Assembly: GCA_016869375.1 (NCBI GenBank)
Contig: VGEH01000011.1
Span: 1-54,337 of the forward strand
Direction: 5' to 3'
Length of the DNA: 54,337 nucleotides
DNA from: Alphaproteobacteria bacterium
GTDB lineage: Bacteria; Pseudomonadota; Alphaproteobacteria; SHVZ01
Shown: one piece after another, positions 44,409 through 52,828 of the stretch
Numbering within the stretch: position 1 is the first letter of the stretch
Layout: each line of letters begins with the position of its first letter
Made by a program: the position numbers and the translations under genes
The notes under the pieces: generated by a model
Told to the model about the DNA's origin: nothing
What the model saw: only the letters and a program-made list of their open reading frames with translations
Database searches by the model: none

Positions 44409-45346
44409 CAGAACCCGACGGCGTCGCCGCCCTTGAGCGCCAGCATTTGGCGGGCTTCGTCCGGCGTCGCGATCTCCATCGAGAGTTCCTCGATGATGCG
44501 TCGGATCTTGGCGACCTGATCGGCATTCGACTTGGCGAGCTTGCCGCGGCCGAGCCAGAGCGAATCCTCGAGGCCGACACGGACATTGGCGCCCATGGTC
44601 GCGGCATGGGTGAGGAACGGCATCTGGAAGCGGCCGGCGGCGAGGATCGACCAGTAATAGTCCTCGCCGAACAGCTTGTCGGCGATGCGCTTCATGTGGT
44701 CGACGTTCTCGAGGTCGGGACCGATGCCGCCGAGGATGCCGAATATCGTCTGCACGAAAAAGGGCGGCTTGATCAGCCCGCGCTCGACGAAGTGGGCGAG
44801 CGTGTAGAGATGGCCGACGTCGTAGCACTCGAACTCGAACTTGACGCCATGGCCTTCGCCGAGGGTCTTCAGCACCTCCTCGATATCCTTGAAGGTGTTG
44901 CGGAAGATGAAGTCCCGGCTGTTCTCCAGATGCTTGCGCTCCCACTCGTGCTTGAATTCCTTGTAGCGATCGAGCATCGGGTAGAGGCCGAAGTTCATCG
45001 AGCCCATGTTGAGCGAGCACATCTCGGGCTTCGCCCGCAGCGGCGCGGCCAGGCGCTCGGCCAGTGTCATGCCGTGGCCGCCGCCGGTGGTGATGTTCAC
45101 CACCGCGTTCGAGGCTTGCTTGATGCGCGGCAGGAACTCCATGAACACGTCGGGCGAGGGCGTCGGCCGTCCGTCCTTGGGGTCGCGCGCATGCAGGTGC
45201 AGGATCGCAGCGCCGGCCTCGGCGGCGGCGATCGCGTCGGTTGCGACCTCGTCCGGCGTCAGCGGCAGGTGCGGCGACATCGTCGGCGTGTGGATCGAGC
45301 CGGTGACGGCACAGGTGATGATGACCTTACGCTGCTTCGCAGCCAT
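44408..45346 (-). CDS. BKACE-family beta-keto acid cleavage enzyme
   Basis: The 312-residue TIM-barrel enzyme belongs to the family of 3-keto-5-aminohexanoate cleavage enzyme (Kce), which combines a beta-keto acid with acetyl-CoA to give acetoacetate and a new CoA ester. VIITCAVTGSIHTPTMSPHL opens it; the zinc site includes LHLHARDPKDG. AAGGA supports ATG 45346. Flanking dehydrogenases could supply its keto acid. Substrate within the family is unpredictable by eye. Confidence 0.9.
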   Translation of the reverse strand: MAAKQRKVIITCAVTGSIHTPTMSPHLPLTPDEVATDAIAAAEAGAAILHLHARDPKDGRPTPSPDVFMEFLPRIKQASNAVVNITTGGGHGMTLAERLAAPLRAKPEMCSLNMGSMNFGLYPMLDRYKEFKHEWERKHLENSRDFIFRNTFKDIEEVLKTLGEGHGVKFEFECYDVGHLYTLAHFVERGLIKPPFFVQTIFGILGGIGPDLENVDHMKRIADKLFGEDYYWSILAAGRFQMPFLTHAATMGANVRVGLEDSLWLGRGKLAKSNADQVAKIRRIIEELSMEIATPDEARQMLALKGGDAVGF

Positions 45347-45376
45347 GGAAATGTCCTTCGTCTCTTGAAAGGCGCG

Positions 45377-46165
45377 TCAGCCCAGGGTTTCGACGTTGCC
45401 GCAGACGCTGAGCGCCTGGCCGGAGATCCGGCTGCCTGCGGGGGACGCCAGGAAGATCGCCATGGCGGCGATGTCTTCCGGGGTCACATCGGTGCGGAGC
45501 GATACCTTGGACAGCAGCAGGTCGCGCTGCTTGTCGAAGCTGAGGCCGTTCGCCTTGGCGCGCGCCGCGATCACGCGGTCGATACGGGGGCCGCGGACGA
45601 TGCCGGGCTGGATCGCGTTCACCCGGATCTTGTGGGCACCGAGCTCCATGGCGAGGCTCTTGGTCAGGCCGACCACCGCCCACTTGGTCGCGGCATAGGG
45701 CGTGCGCAGAGGGAATCCGAGGCGGCCGGCAACGGAGGAGAGATTGATGATCGAGCCACCCTTGGCCTTCTTCAGCAGCGGCACGGCAAGCCGCGTGCAG
45801 TGATACATGCTGTTGAGATTGATATCGATCGTCGCATGCCAATCCTTCGGGTCGATCTCATGGATCGGTGCGGTCGGGCCGGCGATGCCGGCATTATTGA
45901 CCAGCACGTCGAGACCGCCCTTGGTGGCCTTGGCGAGGAACCTGGCGATCGCCTTCGGATCGGCGACGTCGGCGAGGTGGCCGGCGATGTCCGGGCGCTT
46001 CTTCTTGAGATCGGCGAGTGCGTCCTTGGCGACGTCGCAGACCTCGACATGGGCACCGCCATCGGCGAAGGCCTCGGCGATCACCCGGCCGATGCCGGCG
46101 GCGCCCGCGGTGATCACCACCTTGAGCCCGGCCACGGACAGGTCCGGCGCTTTCCGCTTCGCCAT
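45377..46165 (-). CDS. Short-chain dehydrogenase/reductase
   Basis: A 262-residue SDR with VVITAGAAGIGRVIAEAFAD as the cofactor motif (TAGAAGIG rather than the TGxxxGIG norm), VLVNNAGIAG, LSSVAGRLG and YAATKWAVVGL with the catalytic Tyr and Lys. AGGGGGAAA precedes the ATG. It heads the SDR-BKACE-AroE-GST run and may produce the beta-keto acid used by BKACE. Confidence 0.85.
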   Translation of the reverse strand: MAKRKAPDLSVAGLKVVITAGAAGIGRVIAEAFADGGAHVEVCDVAKDALADLKKKRPDIAGHLADVADPKAIARFLAKATKGGLDVLVNNAGIAGPTAPIHEIDPKDWHATIDINLNSMYHCTRLAVPLLKKAKGGSIINLSSVAGRLGFPLRTPYAATKWAVVGLTKSLAMELGAHKIRVNAIQPGIVRGPRIDRVIAARAKANGLSFDKQRDLLLSKVSLRTDVTPEDIAAMAIFLASPAGSRISGQALSVCGNVETLG

Positions 46166-46336
46166 CGTTTCCCCCTTAGGGCGTGTCGATTAGGGGGCGC
46201 AGTCTACGCGCTGGCACAGGAGGATTTCCAGCCGCCTGCGCTGCCGGTGAATCGTGCTGACCTTTCCGCCTTTCCAACGGTACATTGAGGCGATCGCCTG
46301 GATGAACAGGCCGCCTGGGAGGTTCGGAAAGCGACG

Positions 46337-47332
46337 ATGTCATCGGCTCCTGGCGCGCCTCCCGATCGCGAAGCGGGGATTGCCCGCATCCTCGGATTTC
46401 TGAAGGCCTACTATCAAAGATCGCAGTTCGAGGAGGTTCGCCGCGGCTTCGCCGCCCTCGAAGGCGATCTGACGGAACTTCTCCGGAGCGACGAGCGCGC
46501 TCTCGCGCAGGCGCTTGAGTGGGTCGATGACTTGTCTCGCTCCGGGTCGAAGGGCGAGGCGAAGGCAATGCCGCATGTACTGTCCATGTCGTTTGCGATG
46601 TTGGCCAATAAGGCGTCGGCCGGCACCGATGCGGGTGATCTGGGAAAGCTCGTGCCGTCGCATCGCAACCAGCTGCAAGAGAATCGAATCCCGGCGATGC
46701 GCGCGATCATTCCCGAGAATTTCTCGAAGCCGATCACCGCGCTTGAGATCGGGACCTGGTTCGGCAGCGGCTCGACCAGGATCTGGATGGAGACGCTCCC
46801 GCCCGGCTCATCCCTGTTCATGGTGGATGCGTGGGGCCGTTACATCACCAACGTCGATCGCGACGGCAACGCCAACCCCAGCTACCGCCTGATGGACAAG
46901 CTCCCCCAGGCAGCGATGACAGCCGCCGTCAGGGAGATGTTCCAAGCCGAGGAGAAGCCCGACAACGACATCGAGCTCGTGCTGATGCGGGGGAGGGCTT
47001 CCCGCATCCTACCGTTCTTCCGCGAGGGGCTGTTCGACTTCATCTACATCGACGGGTCGCACTACTACGCCGAGGTGAAGCGCGACATCGAGCTCGCCAA
47101 GAGCCTTTCGAAGGCGGCGTTCTCAGTCATTTGCGGCGACGATCTCGAAACCCTCGAGCCGAGGCTGATCGAGGTGGCGAAGGTGATCCAGGATCGCGAC
47201 TTCATCACCTATGACGGAGTCGGCTTTCACCCGGGAGTCGCGCTCGCGGTCAGCGAGGAGTTCGAGCGGGTCAACACCTCGAACGGCTTCTGGTGGACCA
47301 TCTGCCGGAACGGGGTCTGGGGCATCTCCTAG
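46337..47332 (+). CDS. Class I SAM-dependent methyltransferase (Methyltransf_24 type)
   Basis: The 331-residue protein has a helical N-terminal part and, from about residue 130, a Rossmann methyltransferase domain: ALEIGTWFGSGSTRIWME (SAM loop), LFMVDAWG and FDFIYIDGSHYYAEVKRDIE, a motif common in cephalosporin-hydroxylase-like and glycan methyltransferases. Acceptor unknown. It stands alone just before the tRNA gene and has no strong ribosome-binding site. Confidence 0.78.
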   Translation: MSSAPGAPPDREAGIARILGFLKAYYQRSQFEEVRRGFAALEGDLTELLRSDERALAQALEWVDDLSRSGSKGEAKAMPHVLSMSFAMLANKASAGTDAGDLGKLVPSHRNQLQENRIPAMRAIIPENFSKPITALEIGTWFGSGSTRIWMETLPPGSSLFMVDAWGRYITNVDRDGNANPSYRLMDKLPQAAMTAAVREMFQAEEKPDNDIELVLMRGRASRILPFFREGLFDFIYIDGSHYYAEVKRDIELAKSLSKAAFSVICGDDLETLEPRLIEVAKVIQDRDFITYDGVGFHPGVALAVSEEFERVNTSNGFWWTICRNGVWGIS

Positions 47333-47349
47333 CCTCCGCCCGCCGGGTC

Positions 47350-47377
47350 TTGGGCTGACGGCCATGTGCTGCTATAC
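47350..47377 (+). promoter_or_regulatory. Putative promoter of tRNA-Arg
   Basis: TTGGGC (47350-47355) and CTATAC (47372-47377) are separated by 16 bases and lie 13 bases before the tRNA 5' end, a good fit to the alphaproteobacterial housekeeping promoter for a stable RNA. Called by eye only. Confidence 0.4.
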
Positions 47378-47390
47378 AGCGCTCTCAAGC

Positions 47391-47467
47391 GACCCCGTAG
47401 CTCAGCTGGATAGAGCAGCAGTTTCCTAAACTGGAGGTCGGAGGTTCGAGTCCTCTCGGGGTCGCCA
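47391..47467 (+). tRNA. tRNA-Arg (anticodon CCT)
   Basis: A full cloverleaf: acceptor GACCCCG pairs with CGGGGTC, the D-arm contains AGCTGGATA, the anticodon loop is TTCCTAA (anticodon CCT, reading AGG), and the T-loop is TTCGAGT. The CCA end is encoded (47465-47467). The outermost anticodon-stem pair is G-G, a mismatch. Genes on its 3' side are accessory in character, as expected if the tRNA serves as an integration site. Confidence 0.95.
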
Positions 47468-47742
47468 ATAAATCCGGGCCTATCTGCGATATTGGAGTAG
47501 CCGGCTGCGCTCTAGGGGAAGCGCTGGGGAAGCGCGCGGAGGGATTTCGACCCTGCCCGCAGGGCGTGCTCGCGTCGTTGACCGAAGGAGGAGATCCGCG
47601 ATCTACGCGCGGCCCCTTATTCCCTGTCTGCGCGCAGTGCGAGTACTGCTCTAAGAACGCCGTAGGCCGAGGTTTGTAGAACCGAAGGTCCGGGGGCGTC
47701 GCTCGGCCGGCGAGTGCCGGTCAGGGCGCATGCGCAGGTCGC
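47468..47742. other. Gene-free interval after the tRNA
   Basis: About 275 bases with no supported reading frame or RNA. A short tandem repeat of ggggaagcgc (near 47515-47540) is the only structure I see. No integrase start and no second copy of the tRNA 3' end was found here or further right in the window. Confidence 0.5.
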
Positions 47743-48447
47743 CTAAGAGGCAGCCTCATTCCGTGTTGAGAGGCTAGGGAGCCGGTGGGCCGTCCATGCG
47801 GACCTTCCTCTTCCGTTCGACTTTCTTGCCCAGGCCAGAAGGCGCTGGGTTCTCGCCGAGAAGACCTCGTCCGCCCGTATGTCCGCCCGGCGGTGGTCAT
47901 CGCGCAATCGAGCGTAGGTACGCCACCACATACCCTTTGGGCGCGTGGGAAACGGCAAGAGCAGATTGGTGCTGCCGCCAAGCCGGTCTCGGATCTTCTG
48001 CGCTCGTCGGTTAGCTCGAACACCCGAACTTGCGCTTTGACTGGTGTAGGGAACCTGGTTGCAGCGTCGACAGAGAAAGTAGGGGCCGAGCGCGTAGAGC
48101 TTCACGGCCCGCCTCGCGCAGGCGATCCCGCCTACGACGCCTGGGCATAGGAAATAGGGTCGATCGCCGCCGAGCCGGCACGCAGCGCGCACGACCAGGA
48201 CGCACTCCTCCACGTCTTGCGATGCATCGTCGCCGATGCGCACCCGATAGGAGAGGGTCACTCTGTCGGCGCCGGCATGGAGTTCAATGGAAGGCGCTTG
48301 ATCATCATCACCGATCCAAGACAGGGCGCATGACGTTCCGGGTGTAAGGCCGCCCCACTTCCGAAGCCGATTCACATCGATCGCGAAACAGGAATCCACC
48401 GTTGCGCGTGGCCATCCGCGCCGCCGGCCCGATCCGAAGCCACCCAT
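47743..48447 (-). CDS. Uncharacterised MGGFGSGR-type zinc-ribbon-like protein
   Basis: The 234-residue protein begins MGGFGSGRRRGWPRATVD, an opening I recall from many uncharacterised alphaproteobacterial proteins, and carries a putative metal site, YFLCPGVVGGIACARR then YFLCRRCNQVPYTSQ. The C-terminal third is Arg-rich and may bind nucleic acid. GGAG eight bases upstream supports the ATG. Function unknown; relatives are often found in accessory regions. Confidence 0.65.
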   Translation of the reverse strand: MGGFGSGRRRGWPRATVDSCFAIDVNRLRKWGGLTPGTSCALSWIGDDDQAPSIELHAGADRVTLSYRVRIGDDASQDVEECVLVVRAACRLGGDRPYFLCPGVVGGIACARRAVKLYALGPYFLCRRCNQVPYTSQSASSGVRANRRAQKIRDRLGGSTNLLLPFPTRPKGMWWRTYARLRDDHRRADIRADEVFSARTQRLLAWARKSNGRGRSAWTAHRLPSLSTRNEAAS

Positions 48448-48512
48448 TTTTCACTCCGATTATCTCGAAATCGTCTGAGAACTAGCGAACTGGCAGAGGG
48501 TGGGGTAGTGGG

Positions 48513-48971
48513 TCAGTTTGGCGATGACCGGCGGGGCGCCCGAGTAGTCAGGTTCAGCCGGCGGCCTGACTTCGTATCAATAACGACAATCCCGGCCTTG
48601 GCATAGCGGCGCCAGCCGTCCAGACCTTTGACCTTGTTCAATCGGCGATGTTCGGCCTTGGTCACAACGCATCCAATGGCCGTCGCCAATATCCTGTCGA
48701 TGTCTTTTTTTGCAGCCTTGAGCAACCTGTCGACCATGGCCGCGCGCTGATAGACATGCTCGTGCTGCCAATCCGGCCGTGTCGAAGAGAGCGATTCCTC
48801 CGACCGATAGCGCGTCTGGTACTTGGCCGCCTCTGCCTCAGTCACCTTGTAAAGTGCGGTTCTCAAAAATTCGCGCCTATGACTGTCCAGTAGATCGCGC
48901 GAGGGCCTGAGCAGCAATTTGACTAGCGCGAATGCGCTTCGTCGCTTCTCGTCGGGGGTGCGCTTCCCCAT
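48513..48971 (-). CDS. Hypothetical protein
   Basis: A 152-residue protein, basic and mostly helical, starting MGKRTPDEKRRSAFALVKLL from ATG 48971 with GAGGGG upstream; the longer frame overlaps a transposase remnant and is rejected. HEHVYQRAAMVDRLLKAAKK followed by GCVVTKAEHRRLNKVKGLDG has a regular His...Cys...His spacing that loosely resembles HNH-type proteins, but I cannot assign it. Confidence 0.5.
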   Translation of the reverse strand: MGKRTPDEKRRSAFALVKLLLRPSRDLLDSHRREFLRTALYKVTEAEAAKYQTRYRSEESLSSTRPDWQHEHVYQRAAMVDRLLKAAKKDIDRILATAIGCVVTKAEHRRLNKVKGLDGWRRYAKAGIVVIDTKSGRRLNLTTRAPRRSSPN

Positions 48972-48987
48972 GACAATCCCCTCGTGT

Positions 48988-49191
48988 TCAGTATTGCTCA
49001 GTCGCTTCCGGCATCGGCTCGGGAGCCTTCCGAGCAGTTTCCCACTGGTCGACCACCGCAACCATGTCCTCTAGCGACCACAGCGTCTTGGATACGCCAG
49101 CGGGCATCGCCGGGGTGCAGCGAAGCGTCTGATGAAGGCGAACGAAGTTGTAGTGCATCAGATAGATCGCCATCGCGTGAACATGGTTCTC
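48988..49191 (-). pseudogene. Transposase remnant, C-terminal 67 residues
   Basis: From about 49191 the frame reads ENHVHAMAIYLMHYNFVRLH, then TLRCTPAMPAGVSKTLWSLE, the C-terminal end of a widespread IS1-like DDE transposase group (ENH..A...HFMHYNF...H..LR.TPAMAAGV). The residues before ENH do not match, and the catalytic core is missing, so only the 3' end of the old element survives. Host insertion, deletion or recombination left it between two hypothetical genes. Confidence 0.8.
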
Positions 49192-49347
49192 GCCCGGGGA
49201 TGGCGTCAGGAGGTCGGCTCGCTCGCCGTCGATAACGCTGCGGCCTCTATTTCCGCACTTTCCCTTGCGCAACTGAGAGAGTTGCCACTAGGCTAGGTTT
49301 CGTAGCGCCGACGATCAGCAGTCCGGTCAGATTGTGCACAGATCGAC

Positions 49348-51087
49348 TCACTCAAGCACCAGAACGAGTTTCGTGTTGTCGATAGACCACGATTTGAACT
49401 TTCCGAAGAAGCTCTGCCCCAGGAGCAGTTCGCCCGCTACCGGTGACTCGCTGGCGGTGACATCCTCAACGATCCTGTCGCCGACCTTTAGGGTTCTGAT
49501 GCGGAATGTCCGCGATTCCATCTTCGACCCATCGGCGAGCATGTAAGTCTTCTTGGCGACAAAATCCTTTTCGGTAAGCGTGCCTGTGCGAAGCAGCGTC
49601 GTCACAACGTCCGAAGGGATCATGACATCGGATGCGCCGCTATCGATGGTGAAGTTCAGGCTGATAGCGTTGTTGATGAGAGTGGGGATGACGAACGTGC
49701 CGCCCCGCTTTTGCAAAGGTACAGACGTAGCCGAAGAGAAGGTCGCTGGGAATCTATCCGTAGAAGCGGTTTGAGGTGGCGGCGAAGGAGTGGCTGCCGT
49801 GGTCTGCGTGCCTTCTGTTTCGCCGCACCGTTTATAGTTTGAGGCTCCGCATGTTCGAGCCATCTCCTGCGCATGTTCGATCTGAGCAGGCGTCATCATT
49901 GCGGAGAGCTTCGCGCGACTGTCCATCGCCTTCTTACCGTCCTCGCCGATCAAGGATGCTGCAGCGAGATTGAACCACATGTGAGCGCGGGCATGATCCT
50001 GCGCGACGCCGCGTCCTTTTTCGTACATGATCCCGAGATTGCTTTGAGCAGGCGCGTATCCGCGATCAGCGGCAAGGCGGAACCACTTCACCGCCTCTCG
50101 ATAGTTCTGCGCGACGCCTTGCCCATTCTCGTACATGACCCCCAGTTCGTTCTGAGCTACCTCATGCCAGCGCTCAGCGGCGAGTCGAAACCACTTCACT
50201 GCTTCTTTGTAGTCCTGCTCAACGCCCTGGCCATGTTTGTACATGTGCCCGAGAGAGTACTGACTAGAGATGGAGGCATACCTGTCCTTTTGCGCGGCGG
50301 CGAGCCGATACCACGTCACCGCTTGTCGATCGTCCTGCTCAACGCCCCTGCCGTAGTAGTACATGTCCCCGAGGCTACGCTGAGCATCCGCGTCGCCCTG
50401 CTCAGCGGCGAGCCGATACCATTTTGCTGCTTCGGTATGATCCTGCGCGACGCCCCGTCCCTTATCGTACATGTACCCTAGGGAAACTTGGCCACTCGCA
50501 TCGCCGTGCCCGGCAAGAAGCCGATACCACTTCACCGCTTCCGCATAGTTCTGCGCGACGCCCTTGCCATACTCGTGTAGGTACCCGAGGTGGCGCTGAG
50601 CATCCGCGTCGCCCTGCTCAGCGGCGAGCTGATGCCACTTCACCGCTTCCGCATAATCCTGCGCAACGCCTTTGCCGTCTTCGTACAGGTACCCAAGGCG
50701 GCGCTGAGCATCTGCGTCGTTCTGCTCGGCGGCGGACCGATACCACTTTATCGCTTCCGGATAGTCCCGCGAGACGCCCCGGCCACCTTCGTAAAGGTGC
50801 CCGAGTAAGACCTGAGCATCTGCATTGCCCTGCTCAGCGGCGAGCCGAAACCATCTCACCGCCTCGTTGTAGTCCTGCGCAACGCCATGTCCGTTGCCGT
50901 AAAGTAGTCCGAGCTTGAACTGAGCCTTCGCATCGCCTTGCTCAGCCAGTGGACGCCAAAGTTTCAGTGCAGTCTCATAGTCGCCAAAATGATATGAGAC
51001 GACGCCGTCGTCGAAAGGATTCGCGCTCGTTATCTGCCCGAAACCGAGCAGGGAACTGACGATCATCATTCCGAACAGCTTGCGCAT
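49348..51087 (-). CDS. Sel1-repeat protein with C-terminal retropepsin-like protease
   Basis: The 579-residue exported protein has a signal peptide (about 1-22, ending ITSA), nine Sel1-like repeats (47-374; most 36 residues, the seventh 40), a Pro/Thr/Ser linker (about 425-462) and a C-terminal single-domain aspartic protease of the retropepsin type (465-579) with active-site motif TIDSGASDVMIP (D482) and LLGQSFF. The protease domain is like TIGR02281-type bacterial proteins, which are active as dimers. Sel1 arrays bind proteins, so the array may bring substrates to the protease. ATG 51087 is preferred to a TTG five codons upstream. Confidence 0.88.
   Translation of the reverse strand: MRKLFGMMIVSSLLGFGQITSANPFDDGVVSYHFGDYETALKLWRPLAEQGDAKAQFKLGLLYGNGHGVAQDYNEAVRWFRLAAEQGNADAQVLLGHLYEGGRGVSRDYPEAIKWYRSAAEQNDADAQRRLGYLYEDGKGVAQDYAEAVKWHQLAAEQGDADAQRHLGYLHEYGKGVAQNYAEAVKWYRLLAGHGDASGQVSLGYMYDKGRGVAQDHTEAAKWYRLAAEQGDADAQRSLGDMYYYGRGVEQDDRQAVTWYRLAAAQKDRYASISSQYSLGHMYKHGQGVEQDYKEAVKWFRLAAERWHEVAQNELGVMYENGQGVAQNYREAVKWFRLAADRGYAPAQSNLGIMYEKGRGVAQDHARAHMWFNLAAASLIGEDGKKAMDSRAKLSAMMTPAQIEHAQEMARTCGASNYKRCGETEGTQTTAATPSPPPQTASTDRFPATFSSATSVPLQKRGGTFVIPTLINNAISLNFTIDSGASDVMIPSDVVTTLLRTGTLTEKDFVAKKTYMLADGSKMESRTFRIRTLKVGDRIVEDVTASESPVAGELLLGQSFFGKFKSWSIDNTKLVLVLE
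49966..50949 (-). repeat. Array of nine Sel1-like repeats at DNA level
   Basis: Units of 108 bases (one of 120) encode the motif AAEQGDADAQRxLGYLYExG then GVAQDYAEAVKWYRL. Units 2 to 6 (about 50302-50841) are the most alike in DNA, as expected from recent unit duplication. Coordinates follow protein residues 47-374 of the Sel1 protein. Confidence 0.85.
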
Positions 51088-51169
51088 GGCAGGGCACCCC
51101 AAGACCAGAATGCGATCAGCACCGAGAATGACATTTGCGCCAGCTTAGCGCGTGCATGCCTGGCTTCAA

Positions 51170-51613
51170 TCATCCGTCAAGAGACATCGTGGCGCCGGGC
51201 CTGAGTAGAAACCACGATCTTGGTTTTGATCCGTCTGGCCTCTCCCACCCCACGATGTGGGCGTCGGCAGGCGGCTCGCTGATTGCGCTGGGGCGGGGCG
51301 ACATCGGATCAACTGGCTGCTTGATCCAGCCGCGGGGCTTCACCGGCGCCTTCCGGAAGCCGCGGCCGATCCAGACGGTCAGCCCAGCCATCGCCAGGGC
51401 GGCCGCGGGCGGGGCGAAGGCGATGAAAAGCCACCCCCAATAGGCCTCGGCTGAGAAAGGGACATTATCGAAAAGGTGCCCGGCCGGGGTGCAGTAGCGA
51501 AACATGCATTGCCACTCATGCCGATGCGCTTCGACATAGACGCCGAGTATCCAAAGGACACTGAGGGCGATCCATAGCCGCCAGAAGCCGGCACGCCTGC
51601 TGAGCCCTATCAT
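51170..51613 (-). CDS. Hypothetical membrane protein
   Basis: The 147-residue protein has two hydrophobic segments (about 10-28 and 60-82) separated by a Cys-containing loop (MFRYCTPAGHL) and a hydrophilic, Pro-rich C-terminal tail. ATG 51613 overlaps the stop of a 43-residue reading frame (ATGA). I do not recognise the family. Confidence 0.55.
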   Translation of the reverse strand: MIGLSRRAGFWRLWIALSVLWILGVYVEAHRHEWQCMFRYCTPAGHLFDNVPFSAEAYWGWLFIAFAPPAAALAMAGLTVWIGRGFRKAPVKPRGWIKQPVDPMSPRPSAISEPPADAHIVGWERPDGSKPRSWFLLRPGATMSLDG

Positions 51614-51741
51614 TGCTCCACCTCGACGGCGGAATTCTCGTGGAAGGGTTCACTCGACGGGATGTCGCGCTGGTCAACGAAGCGGCGCAAGGACGTGACG
51701 GCTTCAACAGCGTGAGTTGCCAGACCGTTGCGTATCGTCAT
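51610..51741 (-). CDS. Small hypothetical protein, 43 residues
   Basis: From ATG 51741 the frame reads MTIRNGLATHAVEAVTSLRR and ends ENSAVEVEQ-stop. It overlaps the membrane-protein start by four bases (ATGA), which is the main evidence that it is translated. No clear ribosome-binding site precedes it. Its product is acidic at the C-terminus and has no known domain. Confidence 0.45.
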   Translation of the reverse strand: MTIRNGLATHAVEAVTSLRRFVDQRDIPSSEPFHENSAVEVEQ

Positions 51742-51819
51742 TCGGGGTTCCGGCAATTATACCTTTGACAAACCAACTCTACTGATAGTATTCTTGGCCT
51801 CAGCTTCGGAGGCCGTCCC

Positions 51820-52761
51820 ATGTCAATCGTTAACAACCCGATTTTCAACGACAGCGAGAAAGCCCGCGAGTGGCTGGAAGCGCTGTTATGGGCCGATGGT
51901 CCGGTCTGTCCGAAGTGCGGCGTCGTCGGCGCTGCCTATGCCCTGCGCGGCAAGGCGCATCGCCCTGGCCTCTACAAGTGCAAGGGCTGCGATAGCCAGT
52001 TCACCGTCACTGTCGGGACGATCTTCGAGCGCTCGCACATCCCGCTGAACAAGTGGCTGCTGGCTTTTCACCTGATGGTCGGCAGCAAGAAGGGCGTCTC
52101 GGCCCATCAGATCCACCGCATGCTGGACATGACCTACAAGTCCGCGTGGTTCATGTGCCATCGCATCCGCGAGGCCATGCGCGACGGCAAGCTGCCCGGC
52201 CAGCTCGGCGGCCAGAACAAGGTCGTTGAGGCAGACGAAACGTACATCGGCGGCAAGGCTGCCAATCGCAAGCATCACGTCCCGCCGAAGGAAGCGGCCT
52301 TCGCGCTGGTTGAACGTGACGGCGCTGTCCGCTCGTTCCATGTCCCCGCCGTCAATGCCAAGACGCTGCGCCCCGTGCTCGCCGCGCACGTTGACCGCAA
52401 GTCGTACCTGATGACGGACGACGCTCCGGTCTACGTTCCGATGGGCCGCGACTTCTCGGGCCATGGTGCGGTCAACCACTCGATCGAGGAATACGTTCGC
52501 GGCGGCTTCTGGCACACGAACACGGTCGAGAACTATTTCAGCATCCTCAAGCGCGGCATCGTCGGGACGTATCACCACGTCAGCCAGCAGCATTTGAAGC
52601 GCTATCTCGGTGAGTTCGACTTCCGCTACAACATGCGCGTGAGGCTCGGCTTCAGCGACATGGAGCGCATGACCAAGGCCGCGCTAGGCGTCGTTGGGAA
52701 GCGGCTCACCTATCGGCGGACTTGTGGGACCAAAGAAGGCGCTGAAGCCAGCGCGTCCTAA
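51820..52761 (+). CDS. IS1595-family transposase
   Basis: The 313-residue transposase has an N-terminal zinc ribbon (CPKCGVVG then CKGCDSQF), the helix-turn-helix-like SHIPLNKWLLAFHLM, and an ISXO2-type DDE domain: VVEADETYIGGKAANRK, LMTDDAPVYVPMG and HTNTVENYFSILKRGIVGTY. All catalytic positions look intact. GGAGG seven bases before the ATG supports the start. Inverted repeats of the element were not identified with confidence; a GGGG-starting end near 51744 is possible. Confidence 0.93.
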   Translation: MSIVNNPIFNDSEKAREWLEALLWADGPVCPKCGVVGAAYALRGKAHRPGLYKCKGCDSQFTVTVGTIFERSHIPLNKWLLAFHLMVGSKKGVSAHQIHRMLDMTYKSAWFMCHRIREAMRDGKLPGQLGGQNKVVEADETYIGGKAANRKHHVPPKEAAFALVERDGAVRSFHVPAVNAKTLRPVLAAHVDRKSYLMTDDAPVYVPMGRDFSGHGAVNHSIEEYVRGGFWHTNTVENYFSILKRGIVGTYHHVSQQHLKRYLGEFDFRYNMRVRLGFSDMERMTKAALGVVGKRLTYRRTCGTKEGAEASAS

Positions 52762-52828
52762 GCGCTACAAGCGCACGCTGCCGCCACAGAACCCGCAGCT
52801 AACGCTTCCCGGCCTTCCGGACGACTGA
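52724..52828 (+). CDS. Mini-ORF overlapping the IS1595 transposase 3' end
   Basis: From GTG 52724 a 34-residue frame reads GPKKALKPARPKRYKRTLPP and ends NPQLTLPGLPDD-stop. It starts 38 bases inside the transposase gene in another frame. It is strongly basic with a Pro-rich end. Its composition is protein-like and it fits the junction between the transposase and the next gene, but the start has only a weak ribosome-binding site. Confidence 0.45.
   Translation: MGPKKALKPARPKRYKRTLPPQNPQLTLPGLPDD

Noticed and set aside
48972..49061. Extended N-terminus for the 152-residue hypothetical protein
   Set aside because: It lies in the transposase remnant in another frame; ATG 48971 has its own ribosome-binding site.
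49966..50949. Regular repeats that might be taken for a CRISPR array
   Set aside because: The period is 108 bases, in phase with one reading frame, and the units encode Sel1 repeats. No spacer-like unique segments.
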